A DNA stretch of 64,000 nucleotides from Brevibacillus sp051967035 (GTDB lineage Bacteria > Bacillota > Bacilli > Brevibacillales > Brevibacillaceae). Location: positions 186,001 through 250,000 of the forward strand of contig NZ_JBQCKK010000001.1 of the NCBI RefSeq assembly GCF_051967035.1. Reading direction: 5' to 3'. A program made the position numbers and the translations under genes. Positions 23,993-34,815 of this stretch are shown piece by piece (position 1 is the stretch's first letter; each line of letters begins with the position of its first letter). A model generated the notes under the pieces. The model was given only the letters and a program-made list of their open reading frames with translations. It searched no databases and had not been told where the DNA came from.

Positions 23993-24556
23993 TCACCTTT
24001 TATCCACGGGCACGAGGCCGTACAACAAAACGTCCACAATCGCGGCCAAAGCTTCCGATACGGTAATCTGGTTCTGCATGTAGAAGCGCTGGTCCAGCGT
24101 CGAGTTGACGGCGTCCACGATCAGCTTCATCATCAGCGTCACGTTCCGATTGACGATCAGCCCTTCCTTGATTCCTTGCTCGATCAGTCCGCGCAGCGTC
24201 TGCCAGTCGTCCGAGAGCGCGGAGTCGATCAGCGCCCATTGCTCCGGATAGTAGCGCTTCATCTGTTCGAGAATGCGCAGATCGTAAAATTCGTAGTGTG
24301 TCGGCAACACCATCATGACGCCTTTGATTTTATCGAGCAGAGAAAGTCGGTCGTCATCGAGAATTTGCTGCGTTTTTTCATCGGCCTCCGCAAAGGTTTG
24401 GGAGATGATCGTTTCGAGAATCTCCACCTTCGAGGAAAAGTGCTCATAGAGCGTACGCTTGCTGATGCCGAGCCTGCGGGCCAGGTCGTCCATGGAGAAC
24501 TTCATGCCCTTGTCTCTGATCTCTTCAATGAACCCTTTCATGATCCGGTCTCTCAT
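23993..24556 (-). CDS. TetR/AcrR-family transcriptional regulator
   Basis: 187 residues. The N-terminal helix-turn-helix is typical (MDDLARRLGISKRTLYEHFSSKVEIL), followed by an all-helical ligand-binding and dimerisation domain. The start at 24556 follows GGGGGTG. Its gene is upstream of the MFS pump on the same strand, with identical operator-like elements ahead of each, indicating autoregulation and control of the pump. Confidence 0.88.
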   Translation of the reverse strand: MRDRIMKGFIEEIRDKGMKFSMDDLARRLGISKRTLYEHFSSKVEILETIISQTFAEADEKTQQILDDDRLSLLDKIKGVMMVLPTHYEFYDLRILEQMKRYYPEQWALIDSALSDDWQTLRGLIEQGIKEGLIVNRNVTLMMKLIVDAVNSTLDQRFYMQNQITVSEALAAIVDVLLYGLVPVDKR

Positions 24557-24583
24557 CACCACACCCCCTGTCTCCTAACTGTA

Positions 24584-24608
24584 AAACGAATTAAACAAAA
24601 ATAGTTTT
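24584..24608 (-). promoter_or_regulatory. Putative TetR operator before its own gene
   Basis: The partner of the 25-bp element at 23943-23967, in inverted orientation and with one mismatch. It lies about 30-50 bp upstream of the tetR start, overlapping the expected promoter. Confidence 0.65.
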
Positions 24609-24749
24609 CTTGGTGTCTACATTATGGCATAGAAGCGCTGTCCATGGCAAGCGGCGTCTGACGTTTTTCTTTTGCAACTGAGTGGTCGATTATGGTATAG
24701 TAGGTGCCGAAATCGCGGTTGATGGCTGCACATCATTTGGAGGTGCTCC

Positions 24750-25274
24750 GTGTTTTTAAACAAGCTGATGCCCAATCAGTTCGTAGAGTCTATCCACCAC
24801 ATTGATATAGATCAATTGAAACGAAATAAAATCCGCGCGGTGATAACCGATTTGGACAATACCCTTGTGGAATGGGACAGGCCAGAGGCTACTCCCGAGG
24901 TAATCGACTGGCTGGCCCGCCTGCACAACGCAGGCATCCAGGTCACGGTGGTGTCCAACAACAACAGGGAGCGCGTCCGGCGCTTCTGTGCACCGCTCGA
25001 TCTCGGTTTTATTTGCGCGGCGCGAAAGCCGACAAACCGCGCCTTTTTGCAGGCCGTTCGGCAAATGAATGTGACGATTGCCGAGACGGTCGTGATCGGC
25101 GATCAATTGTTTACCGATGTGCTGGGAGGAAATCGGCTGGGGTTTCACACGATCCTGGTCGTACCGGTGGCCCAGACGGACGGTTTCTGGACGCGCTTTA
25201 ACCGTCAGATGGAGCGCGTGGCTTTGAACTGGATGGAAAGGAAAGGAATGGTTTCGTGGAGGAGAAAAGCATGA
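24750..25274 (+). CDS. yqeG: YqeG-family HAD IIIA phosphatase
   Basis: 174 residues with the HAD motifs DLDNTLVEWD (motif I), VVSNNNRERV (motif II) and KPTNRAF, then GDQLFTDVLGGNRLG (motif III). Members are small phosphatases, related to phosphatidylglycerolphosphate phosphatases. The GTG start at 24750 follows TTGGAGGTG. It overlaps yqeH by four bases (ATGA), and opens the conserved yqeG-yqeM block. Confidence 0.92.
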   Translation: MFLNKLMPNQFVESIHHIDIDQLKRNKIRAVITDLDNTLVEWDRPEATPEVIDWLARLHNAGIQVTVVSNNNRERVRRFCAPLDLGFICAARKPTNRAFLQAVRQMNVTIAETVVIGDQLFTDVLGGNRLGFHTILVVPVAQTDGFWTRFNRQMERVALNWMERKGMVSWRRKA

Positions 25275-26392
25275 CGGAACAATCAATCGGCACGTGTGCC
25301 GGCTGTGGTATTGCGATTCAAACCGAGGATGCGAAAAAGCCCGGCTATGCGCCTGCATCGGCGCTGGACCGCAAAGTGGTGATCTGCCAGCGTTGCTTTC
25401 GCATCAAGCACTACAATGAAGTGGCGCCAGTCGCGATGGGCGACGACGACTTCCTGAAAATTTTACACGGCATCGGCTCGACGGAGTCGCTGGTCGTCAT
25501 GGTCGTCGATATTTTCGACTTCCAAGGCTCCTGGCTCAGAGGCTTGCCGCGCTTTGTCGGCAACAACCCGATTTTGCTCGTCGGCAACAAGGTGGATCTC
25601 TTGCCGAAAAATATCAACCTGAACCGCGTACGCAACTGGATGCAGCACGAAGCCAAGGAGCGCGGCCTGCGCCCGGAAGACATCGTGCTCATCAGCGCGC
25701 AAAAAGGGCAGCATATCGACGAGCTGCTCAGACGGATCGGCGAGCTGCGCAAAGGACGCGATGTGTACATCGTCGGCGTGACCAATGTCGGCAAGTCGAC
25801 GATGATTAACCGCATCCTGCACGACTACGGAGCGGCAGAGCTTGAGATTACGACTTCGCCGTTCCCCGGCACGACATTGGACAAAATCGAGATTCCGCTC
25901 GAAGACGGGCGCTCCATTTTTGATACGCCGGGCATTATCAACCGCGATCAGATCGGACACATGATTTCTCCGGCCGATCTGCGGAAAATTACGCCCAAGA
26001 GCCGGATCAACGCCAAGGTGTACCAGCTCGAAGACGAGCAAACCTTGTTCCTCGGCGGACTTGTCCGCATCGATTTTGTGCGCGGACCGAAGCAGCCGTT
26101 TGTCATCTACGTCGACAACGACCTGTACATTCATCGCACCAAGCTGGAAAAGGCCGACGACGTGTTGCAAAAGCATCACGGCACATTGCTGGTGCCGCCG
26201 ACAGGGGAAGAAGCGGCCAAAGCCTTGCCGCCGTTCGTGAAGCATACGTTCAAGGTCAAGCAGTCGCAAATTCCTACGGATATCGTCATTTCCGGTTTGG
26301 GCTGGGTGACCCTTCAAGGCAAGCACGAAGCAAACGTCGTGGTGCACGCGCCAAAAGGGGTAAGCGTGGGCATGCGCAGAGGGCTGATCTAG
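25271..26392 (+). CDS. yqeH: Ribosome biogenesis GTPase YqeH
   Basis: 373 residues. An N-terminal zinc finger (CAGCG and CQRC) precedes a circularly permuted GTPase with the order G4 (VGNKVDLLP), G5 (SAQKG), G1 (GVTNVGKSTMINRI), G3 (DTPGI). YqeH assists 30S subunit assembly. I chose ATG 25271 because GGAGG precedes it and it forms the usual four-base overlap with yqeG. Confidence 0.94.
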   Translation: MTEQSIGTCAGCGIAIQTEDAKKPGYAPASALDRKVVICQRCFRIKHYNEVAPVAMGDDDFLKILHGIGSTESLVVMVVDIFDFQGSWLRGLPRFVGNNPILLVGNKVDLLPKNINLNRVRNWMQHEAKERGLRPEDIVLISAQKGQHIDELLRRIGELRKGRDVYIVGVTNVGKSTMINRILHDYGAAELEITTSPFPGTTLDKIEIPLEDGRSIFDTPGIINRDQIGHMISPADLRKITPKSRINAKVYQLEDEQTLFLGGLVRIDFVRGPKQPFVIYVDNDLYIHRTKLEKADDVLQKHHGTLLVPPTGEEAAKALPPFVKHTFKVKQSQIPTDIVISGLGWVTLQGKHEANVVVHAPKGVSVGMRRGLI

Positions 26393-26476
26393 CTTTTTGG
26401 AAAGCGCCCTGCGTCAGGGCGGTCAATGCTTGCCGCCACAAGCTAGAGAGAGAAGCTACGGGGGAGGATAAGCTCC

Positions 26477-27328
26477 ATGATTACGAGCAAAACACAGTTG
26501 GTCGGCCTGTTTGGACATCCGGTATCCCATTCGCAGTCTCCGATGATGCACAACGCTGCTTTTAAAGAGGCGGGACTCGGATTTGCCTACGCGGCTTTCG
26601 ACGTCGAACCGGAAGTGCTGGAGGACGCGGTAGCGGGGATTCGCGCATTGGGCCTTCGCGGGATTAACGTCACGATCCCGCACAAGGTCGCGATCATGCC
26701 GATGCTTGATGAAATCGATCCGCTGGCGAAGCGAATTGGCGCCGTCAACACGGTGGTTTGTCAAGAGGGCAGGCTGATCGGCTACAATACAGACGGCATG
26801 GGCTACGTCCGCTCCCTTGTGGAAGAGACGGGCATTGTGCTGGACAAGCAAATCGTCACCATGATGGGCGCGGGCGGTGCTGCCCGTGCCGTTGCGTTTA
26901 CGCTCGCCGAACAAGGCGTGAAGGAAATCCGCATCATTAATCGCTCGCGGGAAAGAGCCGCCGTGCTGGCCGAGCATGTAGGCGCCCTCGTCCCGACGAA
27001 AATCGTAGAACAGGGCGAAGGAAAAGACGCGATCGCAGATTCCTCGCTTTTGATTAATACGACGTCCATCGGGATGCTGCCAAATGTGCAGGACACCCCG
27101 GTGCCAGCCGACTGGCTTCATTCCGGGCTGATTGTCAGCGACCTGATTTACAACCCGCTGGAGACAAGACTGCTCCGCGAAGCGCAGGCGGTCGGGGCGA
27201 CGGTTCACTCCGGCGTCGGCATGTTTGTAAACCAGGGCGCCCTGGCCTTTGAGCTGTGGACCGGAACGGAAGCGCCGACAGACATTATGCGCGAGGTCGT
27301 CTTGCAGCAACTGACGAAAACAACCTGA
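26477..27328 (+). CDS. aroE: Shikimate dehydrogenase
   Basis: 283 residues. The substrate-binding segment GHPVSHSQSPMMHNAAF and the NVTIPHK lysine are followed by the NADP Rossmann loop GAGGAARAV and INRSRERA. It catalyses the NADPH reduction of 3-dehydroshikimate in aromatic amino-acid synthesis. GGGGGAGG precedes the start. Its position between yqeH and yqeI is conserved in Bacillus. Confidence 0.94.
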   Translation: MITSKTQLVGLFGHPVSHSQSPMMHNAAFKEAGLGFAYAAFDVEPEVLEDAVAGIRALGLRGINVTIPHKVAIMPMLDEIDPLAKRIGAVNTVVCQEGRLIGYNTDGMGYVRSLVEETGIVLDKQIVTMMGAGGAARAVAFTLAEQGVKEIRIINRSRERAAVLAEHVGALVPTKIVEQGEGKDAIADSSLLINTTSIGMLPNVQDTPVPADWLHSGLIVSDLIYNPLETRLLREAQAVGATVHSGVGMFVNQGALAFELWTGTEAPTDIMREVVLQQLTKTT

Positions 27329-27365
27329 TCGAATAGGATTGCAGGAATGAAAAGGAGGCATGCCG

Positions 27366-27656
27366 ATGTTAACCGGCAAGCAAAAGCGCTTTTTGCGCGC
27401 AGAAGCTCATCATCTCACCCCGATTTTTCAGGTAGGAAAAGGCGGCGTGAATGAAAATATGATTACCCAGATCAAGGAAGCGCTGGAAGTGCGCGAACTG
27501 ATTAAAGTCGCGATTTTGCAAAACAACACCGATGACAAGCATCAAGTAGCAGAAGAACTGGCAGCGGGCGCGGGGGCCGAGCTGGTGCAGCTGATCGGCC
27601 ATACGGTTGTCTTGTACAAAGAGTCGCGGGAGCACAAGACCATCAAGCTGCCGTAA
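27366..27656 (+). CDS. yqeI: CRM-domain RNA-binding protein (YhbY/YqeI)
   Basis: 96 residues spanning a single CRS1/YhbY domain: LTGKQKRFLRAEAHHL, FQVGKGG and the C-terminal strand region. It binds pre-50S ribosomes in other bacteria. I prefer the ATG at 27366, seven bases after AAGGAGG; the ATG at 27360 is too close to that site. Confidence 0.92.
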   Translation: MLTGKQKRFLRAEAHHLTPIFQVGKGGVNENMITQIKEALEVRELIKVAILQNNTDDKHQVAEELAAGAGAELVQLIGHTVVLYKESREHKTIKLP

Positions 27657-27669
27657 GTGATCGAGCACG

Positions 27670-28263
27670 ATGAAGCACACACGAAAAAAAGTCGGGATCA
27701 TGGGCGGCACGTTCGATCCCATCCATTGCGGCCACTTGCTGGCGGCAGAACAGGCCAGAGAGCAGGCTGGGCTTGACGAGGTCTGGTTTATGCCGGCGCA
27801 CATTCCGCCGCACAAGAGCAGGGGGGGCCTGACAGCGGCGCAGCATCGCCTGCAAATGGTTCAGCTGGCCATCGCCGACCACGAGTCGTTTCGCGTAACG
27901 GATATCGAGCTGAACAGAAACGGCCCCTCTTACACGTACGATACGATGGTCCAGCTCACGCAACAGTTTCCTGATTGTCAGTTTTCTTTTATCATTGGGG
28001 GAGATATGGTCAAAATCTTGCCCAAATGGTACCAGTTCCCGCAGCTGATCCGCATGGTACGCTTTATCGGTCTGGCGCGGCCAGGCTCGGAGCCGGACCC
28101 GGAGGCGTGCGAGTACGTCACTTTTGTAGAGATGCCGGTCTGGGACATCTCTTCCACGTTAATCCGCGAAAAGGCGGCGGCGGGCAAAAGCATCCGCTAC
28201 CTGGTACCTGATGCTGTGGAGCGTTATATAAAGGAGAACCGATTCTATGAAACTCTTGTCTAA
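27670..28263 (+). CDS. nadD: Nicotinate-nucleotide adenylyltransferase
   Basis: 197 residues. GGTFDPIHCGHL carries the HxGH nucleotidyltransferase motif, and the end shows the SSTLIREKAAAGKSIRYLVP pattern (ISSTxxR). It makes deamido-NAD from nicotinate mononucleotide and ATP. It overlaps yqeK by 17 bases, so they are co-translated. Confidence 0.94.
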   Translation: MKHTRKKVGIMGGTFDPIHCGHLLAAEQAREQAGLDEVWFMPAHIPPHKSRGGLTAAQHRLQMVQLAIADHESFRVTDIELNRNGPSYTYDTMVQLTQQFPDCQFSFIIGGDMVKILPKWYQFPQLIRMVRFIGLARPGSEPDPEACEYVTFVEMPVWDISSTLIREKAAAGKSIRYLVPDAVERYIKENRFYETLV

Positions 28264-28837
28264 TCGGGAGGAGCTGCTTGCGCGCATTCGGGCGCACATG
28301 CACGAAAAGCGCTACAAGCATACGCTGGGGGTCGCCGAGTCTGCTCGTGAACTGGCACAGCGATACGGCGCGGATCCCGACAAAGCCGAGCTTGCCGGAC
28401 TTTTGCACGACTACTGCAAATGCTGGCCCGTGGAGAAAATGTTCGAGATTCTCGTTCGCCACGATATGCCCACCGAGCTTCTGGAAGGGGAAAAAGAGCT
28501 GTGGCACGCCTTTGCCGCAGCGATCGTCATTCAGACTGATCTGGGGGTGACGGACCCGGATATTCTGCAAGCCGTCCGCTACCATACGACAGGGCGAGCC
28601 GGGATGTCCCTGTTAGAAAAAGTGGTTTGTGTGGCAGACTATATAGAACCGAACCGAAATTTTCCCGGCGTAGAGGAAATTCGCGCGCTGGCCGCAAAAG
28701 ACCTCGATGCAGCCCTGGCGCTCGCTTTGGGAGGCACGATCCGGTTTTTGATAGAAAAGCAGAAGACGGTCTACCCGTTGACGCTTATCGCTTATAACGA
28801 TCTGGTATCCCGCAAAGGAAAAGAAGGAGGGTTTTGA
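28247..28837 (+). CDS. yqeK: HD-domain hydrolase YqeK (symmetrical Ap4A hydrolase)
   Basis: 196 residues. HD-domain residues are visible in YKHTLGVAESARELA, LLHDYCK and RYHTTGRAGMSLLEKVVCVADYIEP. The family hydrolyses diadenosine tetraphosphate symmetrically. AAAGGAGAA precedes the ATG, which lies inside nadD; its stop overlaps the rsfS start. Confidence 0.92.
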   Translation: MKLLSNREELLARIRAHMHEKRYKHTLGVAESARELAQRYGADPDKAELAGLLHDYCKCWPVEKMFEILVRHDMPTELLEGEKELWHAFAAAIVIQTDLGVTDPDILQAVRYHTTGRAGMSLLEKVVCVADYIEPNRNFPGVEEIRALAAKDLDAALALALGGTIRFLIEKQKTVYPLTLIAYNDLVSRKGKEGGF

Positions 28838-29193
28838 TGGTTAAAACAGTAGAAGAGTTGGCTCGCTTGGTAGTGAAGGCAGCGGAAGACAAAAAGGCGG
28901 AAAATCTGAAGGTGCTGGACATCAGCAAGCTTTCGGTGATTGCAGACTACTTCATGATCTGCCACGGAAACAACGAGCGGCAAGTACAGGCGATCGTGCG
29001 CGAAATTCGCGATCAAGCCCATAAGAACGGCTTTGACGTGCGCGGTATTGAAGGCGCGGATGAAGGGCGCTGGGTGCTGGTGGACCTTGGCGATATCGTG
29101 ATTCACGTCTTCCACCGCGAAGACCGGGAGTTTTACAACCTGGAACGCCTGTGGAAGGATGCCGAAGAAGTGTCCTTCCCAGCGCAAGGGTAA
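28837..29193 (+). CDS. rsfS: Ribosome silencing factor RsfS
   Basis: 118 residues. The conserved core SVIADYFMICHGNNERQVQAI and DVRGIEGADEGRWVLVDLGDIVIHVF identifies the RsfS/Iojap family, which binds uL14 and blocks subunit joining when nutrients are scarce. AGAAGGAGGG is close upstream, and the ATG overlaps the yqeK stop by one base. Confidence 0.94.
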   Translation: MVKTVEELARLVVKAAEDKKAENLKVLDISKLSVIADYFMICHGNNERQVQAIVREIRDQAHKNGFDVRGIEGADEGRWVLVDLGDIVIHVFHREDREFYNLERLWKDAEEVSFPAQG

Positions 29194-29199
29194 CAACGA

Positions 29200-29937
29200 A
29201 TGGCATACGCACATATGGCCGCAGTCTACGACAGGCTGATGGCGGACACGCCCTACGATCAATGGCTGGACTGGGTGGAGCGCACCTGGAAAAAGGGAGA
29301 GGCCCCCAGACGAGTCATTGATCTCGGCTGCGGGACGGGAGCGATCGCGATTCCCCTGGCCAAACGAGGCTACCGCGTCACAGGCGTCGATCTGTCTGCC
29401 GAGATGCTGGCGATTGCCTACGACAAAATGCGGCAGGAGCAAGTAGAAGTGACGTGGGTCGAGCAGGATATGCGCGCGCTTTCCGTGCCGGAGGCAGACG
29501 CGGTCATCTCCCTGTGCGACTCCCTCAGCTACCTGACGGAAGAAGCGGACGTGCAGGAGACGTTTCGGCGCGTCTTCGCGCACCTTGCTCCGGGGGGAAG
29601 CTTTTTGTTTGACGTGCACAGCCCGTACAAAATGCTGCATGTTTTCGGAGACGAGACATTTACCTACGTCGATGATGAGGTTTCGTACATTTGGCAATGT
29701 TTTTGCGATCCGCTGCGCCTGGAGGTCGAGCACCAGCTTACCTTTTTCGTGCGCCAGCCAAACGGCTTGTACGAGCGGCTGGAGGAGGAGCACTGGCAAA
29801 GAGCCTATCAGCCGGTTCAGTTGATGCGCTGGCTGGCCGAAGCGGGCTTTGTCGACATCGTCATTACGGCAGACTATTCGGATTTGCCGCCGCAGGAAAC
29901 GAGCGAGCGCCTGTTTTTTGCCGCTCGCAAGCCGTAG
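29200..29937 (+). CDS. yqeM: Class I SAM-dependent methyltransferase (YqeM)
   Basis: 245 residues. Motif I is VIDLGCGTGAIAIPLAKRG, followed by VTGVDLSAEMLAIA and the acidic ADAVISLCDSLSYL loop. The substrate is unknown. It lies 6 nt after rsfS in the conserved block; comER, which usually follows in Bacillus, is here moved beyond leuS and turned to the other strand. Confidence 0.9.
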   Translation: MAYAHMAAVYDRLMADTPYDQWLDWVERTWKKGEAPRRVIDLGCGTGAIAIPLAKRGYRVTGVDLSAEMLAIAYDKMRQEQVEVTWVEQDMRALSVPEADAVISLCDSLSYLTEEADVQETFRRVFAHLAPGGSFLFDVHSPYKMLHVFGDETFTYVDDEVSYIWQCFCDPLRLEVEHQLTFFVRQPNGLYERLEEEHWQRAYQPVQLMRWLAEAGFVDIVITADYSDLPPQETSERLFFAARKP

Positions 29938-29940
29938 CAT

Positions 29941-29970
29941 TTGACACGGCTGGTTCCCATTGACTATAAT
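29941..29970 (+). promoter_or_regulatory. Consensus sigma-A promoter of leuS
   Basis: TTGACA (29941-29946), an 18-bp spacer and a perfect TATAAT (29965-29970) lie immediately after yqeM and before the T-box leader. Confidence 0.8.
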
Positions 29971-29984
29971 GGCGTTATAACTGC

Positions 29985-30261
29985 AAATTTCGACGCGTTT
30001 GAAGAGGAATAGTAGGAATAGCCCCCGCGCATAAAGAGAGTTGACGGCAGGTGCAAGTCAACCCGGGACTATCTGAACTCGCCTCTAAGCACTTGCCCCG
30101 AAGGCCGTTTTGGACGGCTGCGTAAGGGTGAGCGGCTCATCCCCGTTACGGATTACAAGTGGGTGAATGCTTGGCCATTCGCCAATCTGGGTGGTACCGC
30201 GGGAATGGAAACAAAACCTCTCGTCCCTTTCGTAGAACGAATAGGACGCGGGGTTTTTTTG
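29985..30261 (+). promoter_or_regulatory. T-box leader (leucine) of leuS
   Basis: The T-box sequence GGTGGTACCGCGGG lies at 30189-30203, followed by a terminator stem at about 30214-30252 with a run of T residues (30253-30260). In the stem I specifier loop the context CTGAACTCGCC gives a CTC leucine codon at 30078-30080, matching the downstream leuS. Uncharged tRNA-Leu would pair with the specifier and T-box, preventing termination. The gap 29938-30357 holds only this element. Confidence 0.92.
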
Positions 30262-30357
30262 TTTGGTCGAAAAGGAGTTAGCGAGATTCGGCAACAGCTT
30301 GGCACTGCCAAGTTTTCACATTACCTATTTTCATTTTCAAGATGGGAGTGCTCTACC

Positions 30358-32775
<2,418 letters not shown>

Positions 32776-32872
32776 TCCATCCGGACGCTCCAAAAACGAC
32801 GGATGGATGATGGATGCTCTGCGCCCGGTAGCATGTAGGGGAGCAAACGGGCGCGGGGCGTCACGCCAAAAG

Positions 32873-32919
32873 AAAAAGGAGGGGAGCCTGTCAGTTGGAC
32901 AGGTGTCCGCTCCTTTTTT
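32873..32919 (+). terminator. Terminator of leuS
   Basis: Outer AAGGAG/CTCCTT and inner CCTGTC/GACAGG stems are followed by TTTTTTG. A separate 9-bp inverted repeat at 32775-32808, directly after the stop codon, has no T-run. Confidence 0.75.
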
Positions 32920-33023
32920 GTTTGCTTTTTGTTTGCTGCCAGCGCTCCATGCTGCCGTGCTGGTCGCCGGTTGCGTTTTGGGGCTTGCTCCTGCCAGTTC
33001 CCCAGGAACGCCTTCAGCTCCTC

Positions 33024-33857
33024 CTACCGCGGCTGTTCGTTCAAATAACGGTCGAGCAGCTCCTGATCCTCGGCGAACTTCGCCCGCGTGCGCCGGAATA
33101 CTTCCGCAAAAATGCCGGGCACCTTGCTTTGCAGAGGAATCAAGCCTTCGCCGGTGATTCCACCGGGGACGCAGACGCGTTGTTGCAGGGTGGGAAGCGT
33201 GAACTTTTCTTCACGCAACAGATCGGCTACCCCGATCAGCATCTGCGAGGTCAAATAGGTAGCGGCTTCTGTCGAGATGCCGGTCTCTTCCACGGCATCC
33301 TGGATCAGCTGCTGCAAAATATAGCTCAAAAACGCAGGACCGCAACTGGCGATGTCAGAGGTGATGCGCAAGAAAGGCTCGGTGATCTCGACAGGCGTGC
33401 TGATGTGGGCAAACAGGTGGCGGATGTAGTGACGCTGCTCCTCATCGGCGCGCGCACCGAATTCGCAAAGGCTGACGCCACTTTGTGCCGCGTTAGTAAT
33501 ACTGGGAACGACGCGGACGACGGCGCAGGGCACTTTTGACTCCAGATGCTCCAGCTTGATCGGGCTGGTAATGGTAATCAAAAGGTGTTCCGCCGTCAGG
33601 ACAGGGGCAAGCTGCTCCAGGAGCACGCTGTATTCCAGCGGCTTGACACACAGCAGGATGATGTTGGCTTCTCTGGCCAAATCTACGTTGCTATGGGCGA
33701 CCGCCAGCCCGCCAAGCCGTTTCGCGAGCTGTTCGGCTTTTTCGATCGTGCGGTTGCTAATGATGATCTGACCGGGAGACAGTGCTTTGGCGGACAGCAA
33801 TGCTTCAATCAAGATACTGCCCATGCTGCCCGTACCAATGAACCCGATTTTATCCAT
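33024..33857 (-). CDS. comER: ComER, pyrroline-5-carboxylate-reductase-like protein
   Basis: 277 residues. The Rossmann motif GFIGTGSMGSILIEALL is followed by LLCVKPLEYSVLLEQL and a P5CR-type helical dimerisation domain (SDIASCGPAFLSYILQQL, VPGGITGEGL). ComER is a P5CR homologue linked to the comE locus and to timing of sporulation in Bacillus. It lies 72 nt downstream of comEA on the same strand, whereas in B. subtilis comER is divergent from comEA. Confidence 0.85.
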   Translation of the reverse strand: MDKIGFIGTGSMGSILIEALLSAKALSPGQIIISNRTIEKAEQLAKRLGGLAVAHSNVDLAREANIILLCVKPLEYSVLLEQLAPVLTAEHLLITITSPIKLEHLESKVPCAVVRVVPSITNAAQSGVSLCEFGARADEEQRHYIRHLFAHISTPVEITEPFLRITSDIASCGPAFLSYILQQLIQDAVEETGISTEAATYLTSQMLIGVADLLREEKFTLPTLQQRVCVPGGITGEGLIPLQSKVPGIFAEVFRRTRAKFAEDQELLDRYLNEQPR

Positions 33858-33928
33858 GGGCATACCTCCCTCCGATATTCTTTCCCCATTCTATGTGAGC
33901 ACAAGGGCAAACATGACCAGACGTTGCT

Positions 33929-34693
33929 TTATTGCGCAACGATGCGGTCTTTGATTCGCGCGAACATTTTGGAGCCGATCCCGGAAACCTTTTGCAGCTC
34001 GTCGGAAGAGCGGAAGCGGCCGACTTGGGCGCGGTATTCCAAAATGGCGTTTGCCCGCGCCTCGCCAATCCCCGGCAGGCTCATCAGCTCATCGACCGTA
34101 GCGGTGTTGAGATTGAGCGGCTTGGTTGTTGGCACAGCCCCGCCCGCCCCCGCAGCACGGGTACCGCTCGCGGGCACAGGGGAAAGGGGAGGCGCGCCAA
34201 CTGCCGTGACAGGCCCGCCAGCAGTGCTGCCTTTTGCCGGAATGAAGAGGGCAGTCCCATCTGCTAGCGGCTCAGCCAGATTGATCTGATCGAGGTCCGC
34301 TTCCGGCAAGGCGCCGCCAGCCTCCTCGATGGCGTCCGCTACACGCATGCCCGGCGCAAAGCGGTACAGTCCCGGCTTTTTCACCTTGCCCTTTACGTCG
34401 ACGTAGAGCGGGGGAGGGGCCGACTTCGCCTCAGGCTCTGCTGGCGATTTGGGGTGAGCAGCCGCGGGCTGGCCACGAGCAGGGGCTGGCTCCTGTTTCT
34501 GGGGGGCCAAGACGCCCGCTTCCGGCTTCTCGCCAACGCGCTCCCCTTCCGCATAGGCCGGGGAAACGAGCGGCACGCCAACCGTCTCCGTCCGCTTCTC
34601 CCCTGGATAGAGCCAAAAGCTGACGGCCAAAAACAAGAGTGCCGCCGCAATCAGGATCAGGCGTCGATGACGTTCCCACCAATCCAAGAGCAT
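33929..34693 (-). CDS. comEA: Competence DNA receptor ComEA
   Basis: 254 residues. A membrane anchor (about 10-29) is followed by a Pro/Ala/Glu-rich linker, an SLBB-like domain (YVDVKGKVKKPGLYRF to INLAEPLADGTALFIP) and a C-terminal helix-hairpin-helix pair (LNLNTATVDELMSLPGIGEARANAI) that binds double-stranded DNA. It is longer than the B. subtilis protein because of the linker. AAGGGAGG lies about ten bases upstream. Confidence 0.92.
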   Translation of the reverse strand: MLLDWWERHRRLILIAAALLFLAVSFWLYPGEKRTETVGVPLVSPAYAEGERVGEKPEAGVLAPQKQEPAPARGQPAAAHPKSPAEPEAKSAPPPLYVDVKGKVKKPGLYRFAPGMRVADAIEEAGGALPEADLDQINLAEPLADGTALFIPAKGSTAGGPVTAVGAPPLSPVPASGTRAAGAGGAVPTTKPLNLNTATVDELMSLPGIGEARANAILEYRAQVGRFRSSDELQKVSGIGSKMFARIKDRIVAQ

Positions 34694-34815
34694 AGCAAAA
34701 GACCCTCCCTTACCTCGCGTTTGCTTGTGGAATAGAGCTGAAGCATTTCTCTAGTCACAATCTACGAAAAGTAAGAGAGGGTCTGCAAATGATTTTCGCC
34801 TCTGTGGCGACCGTC

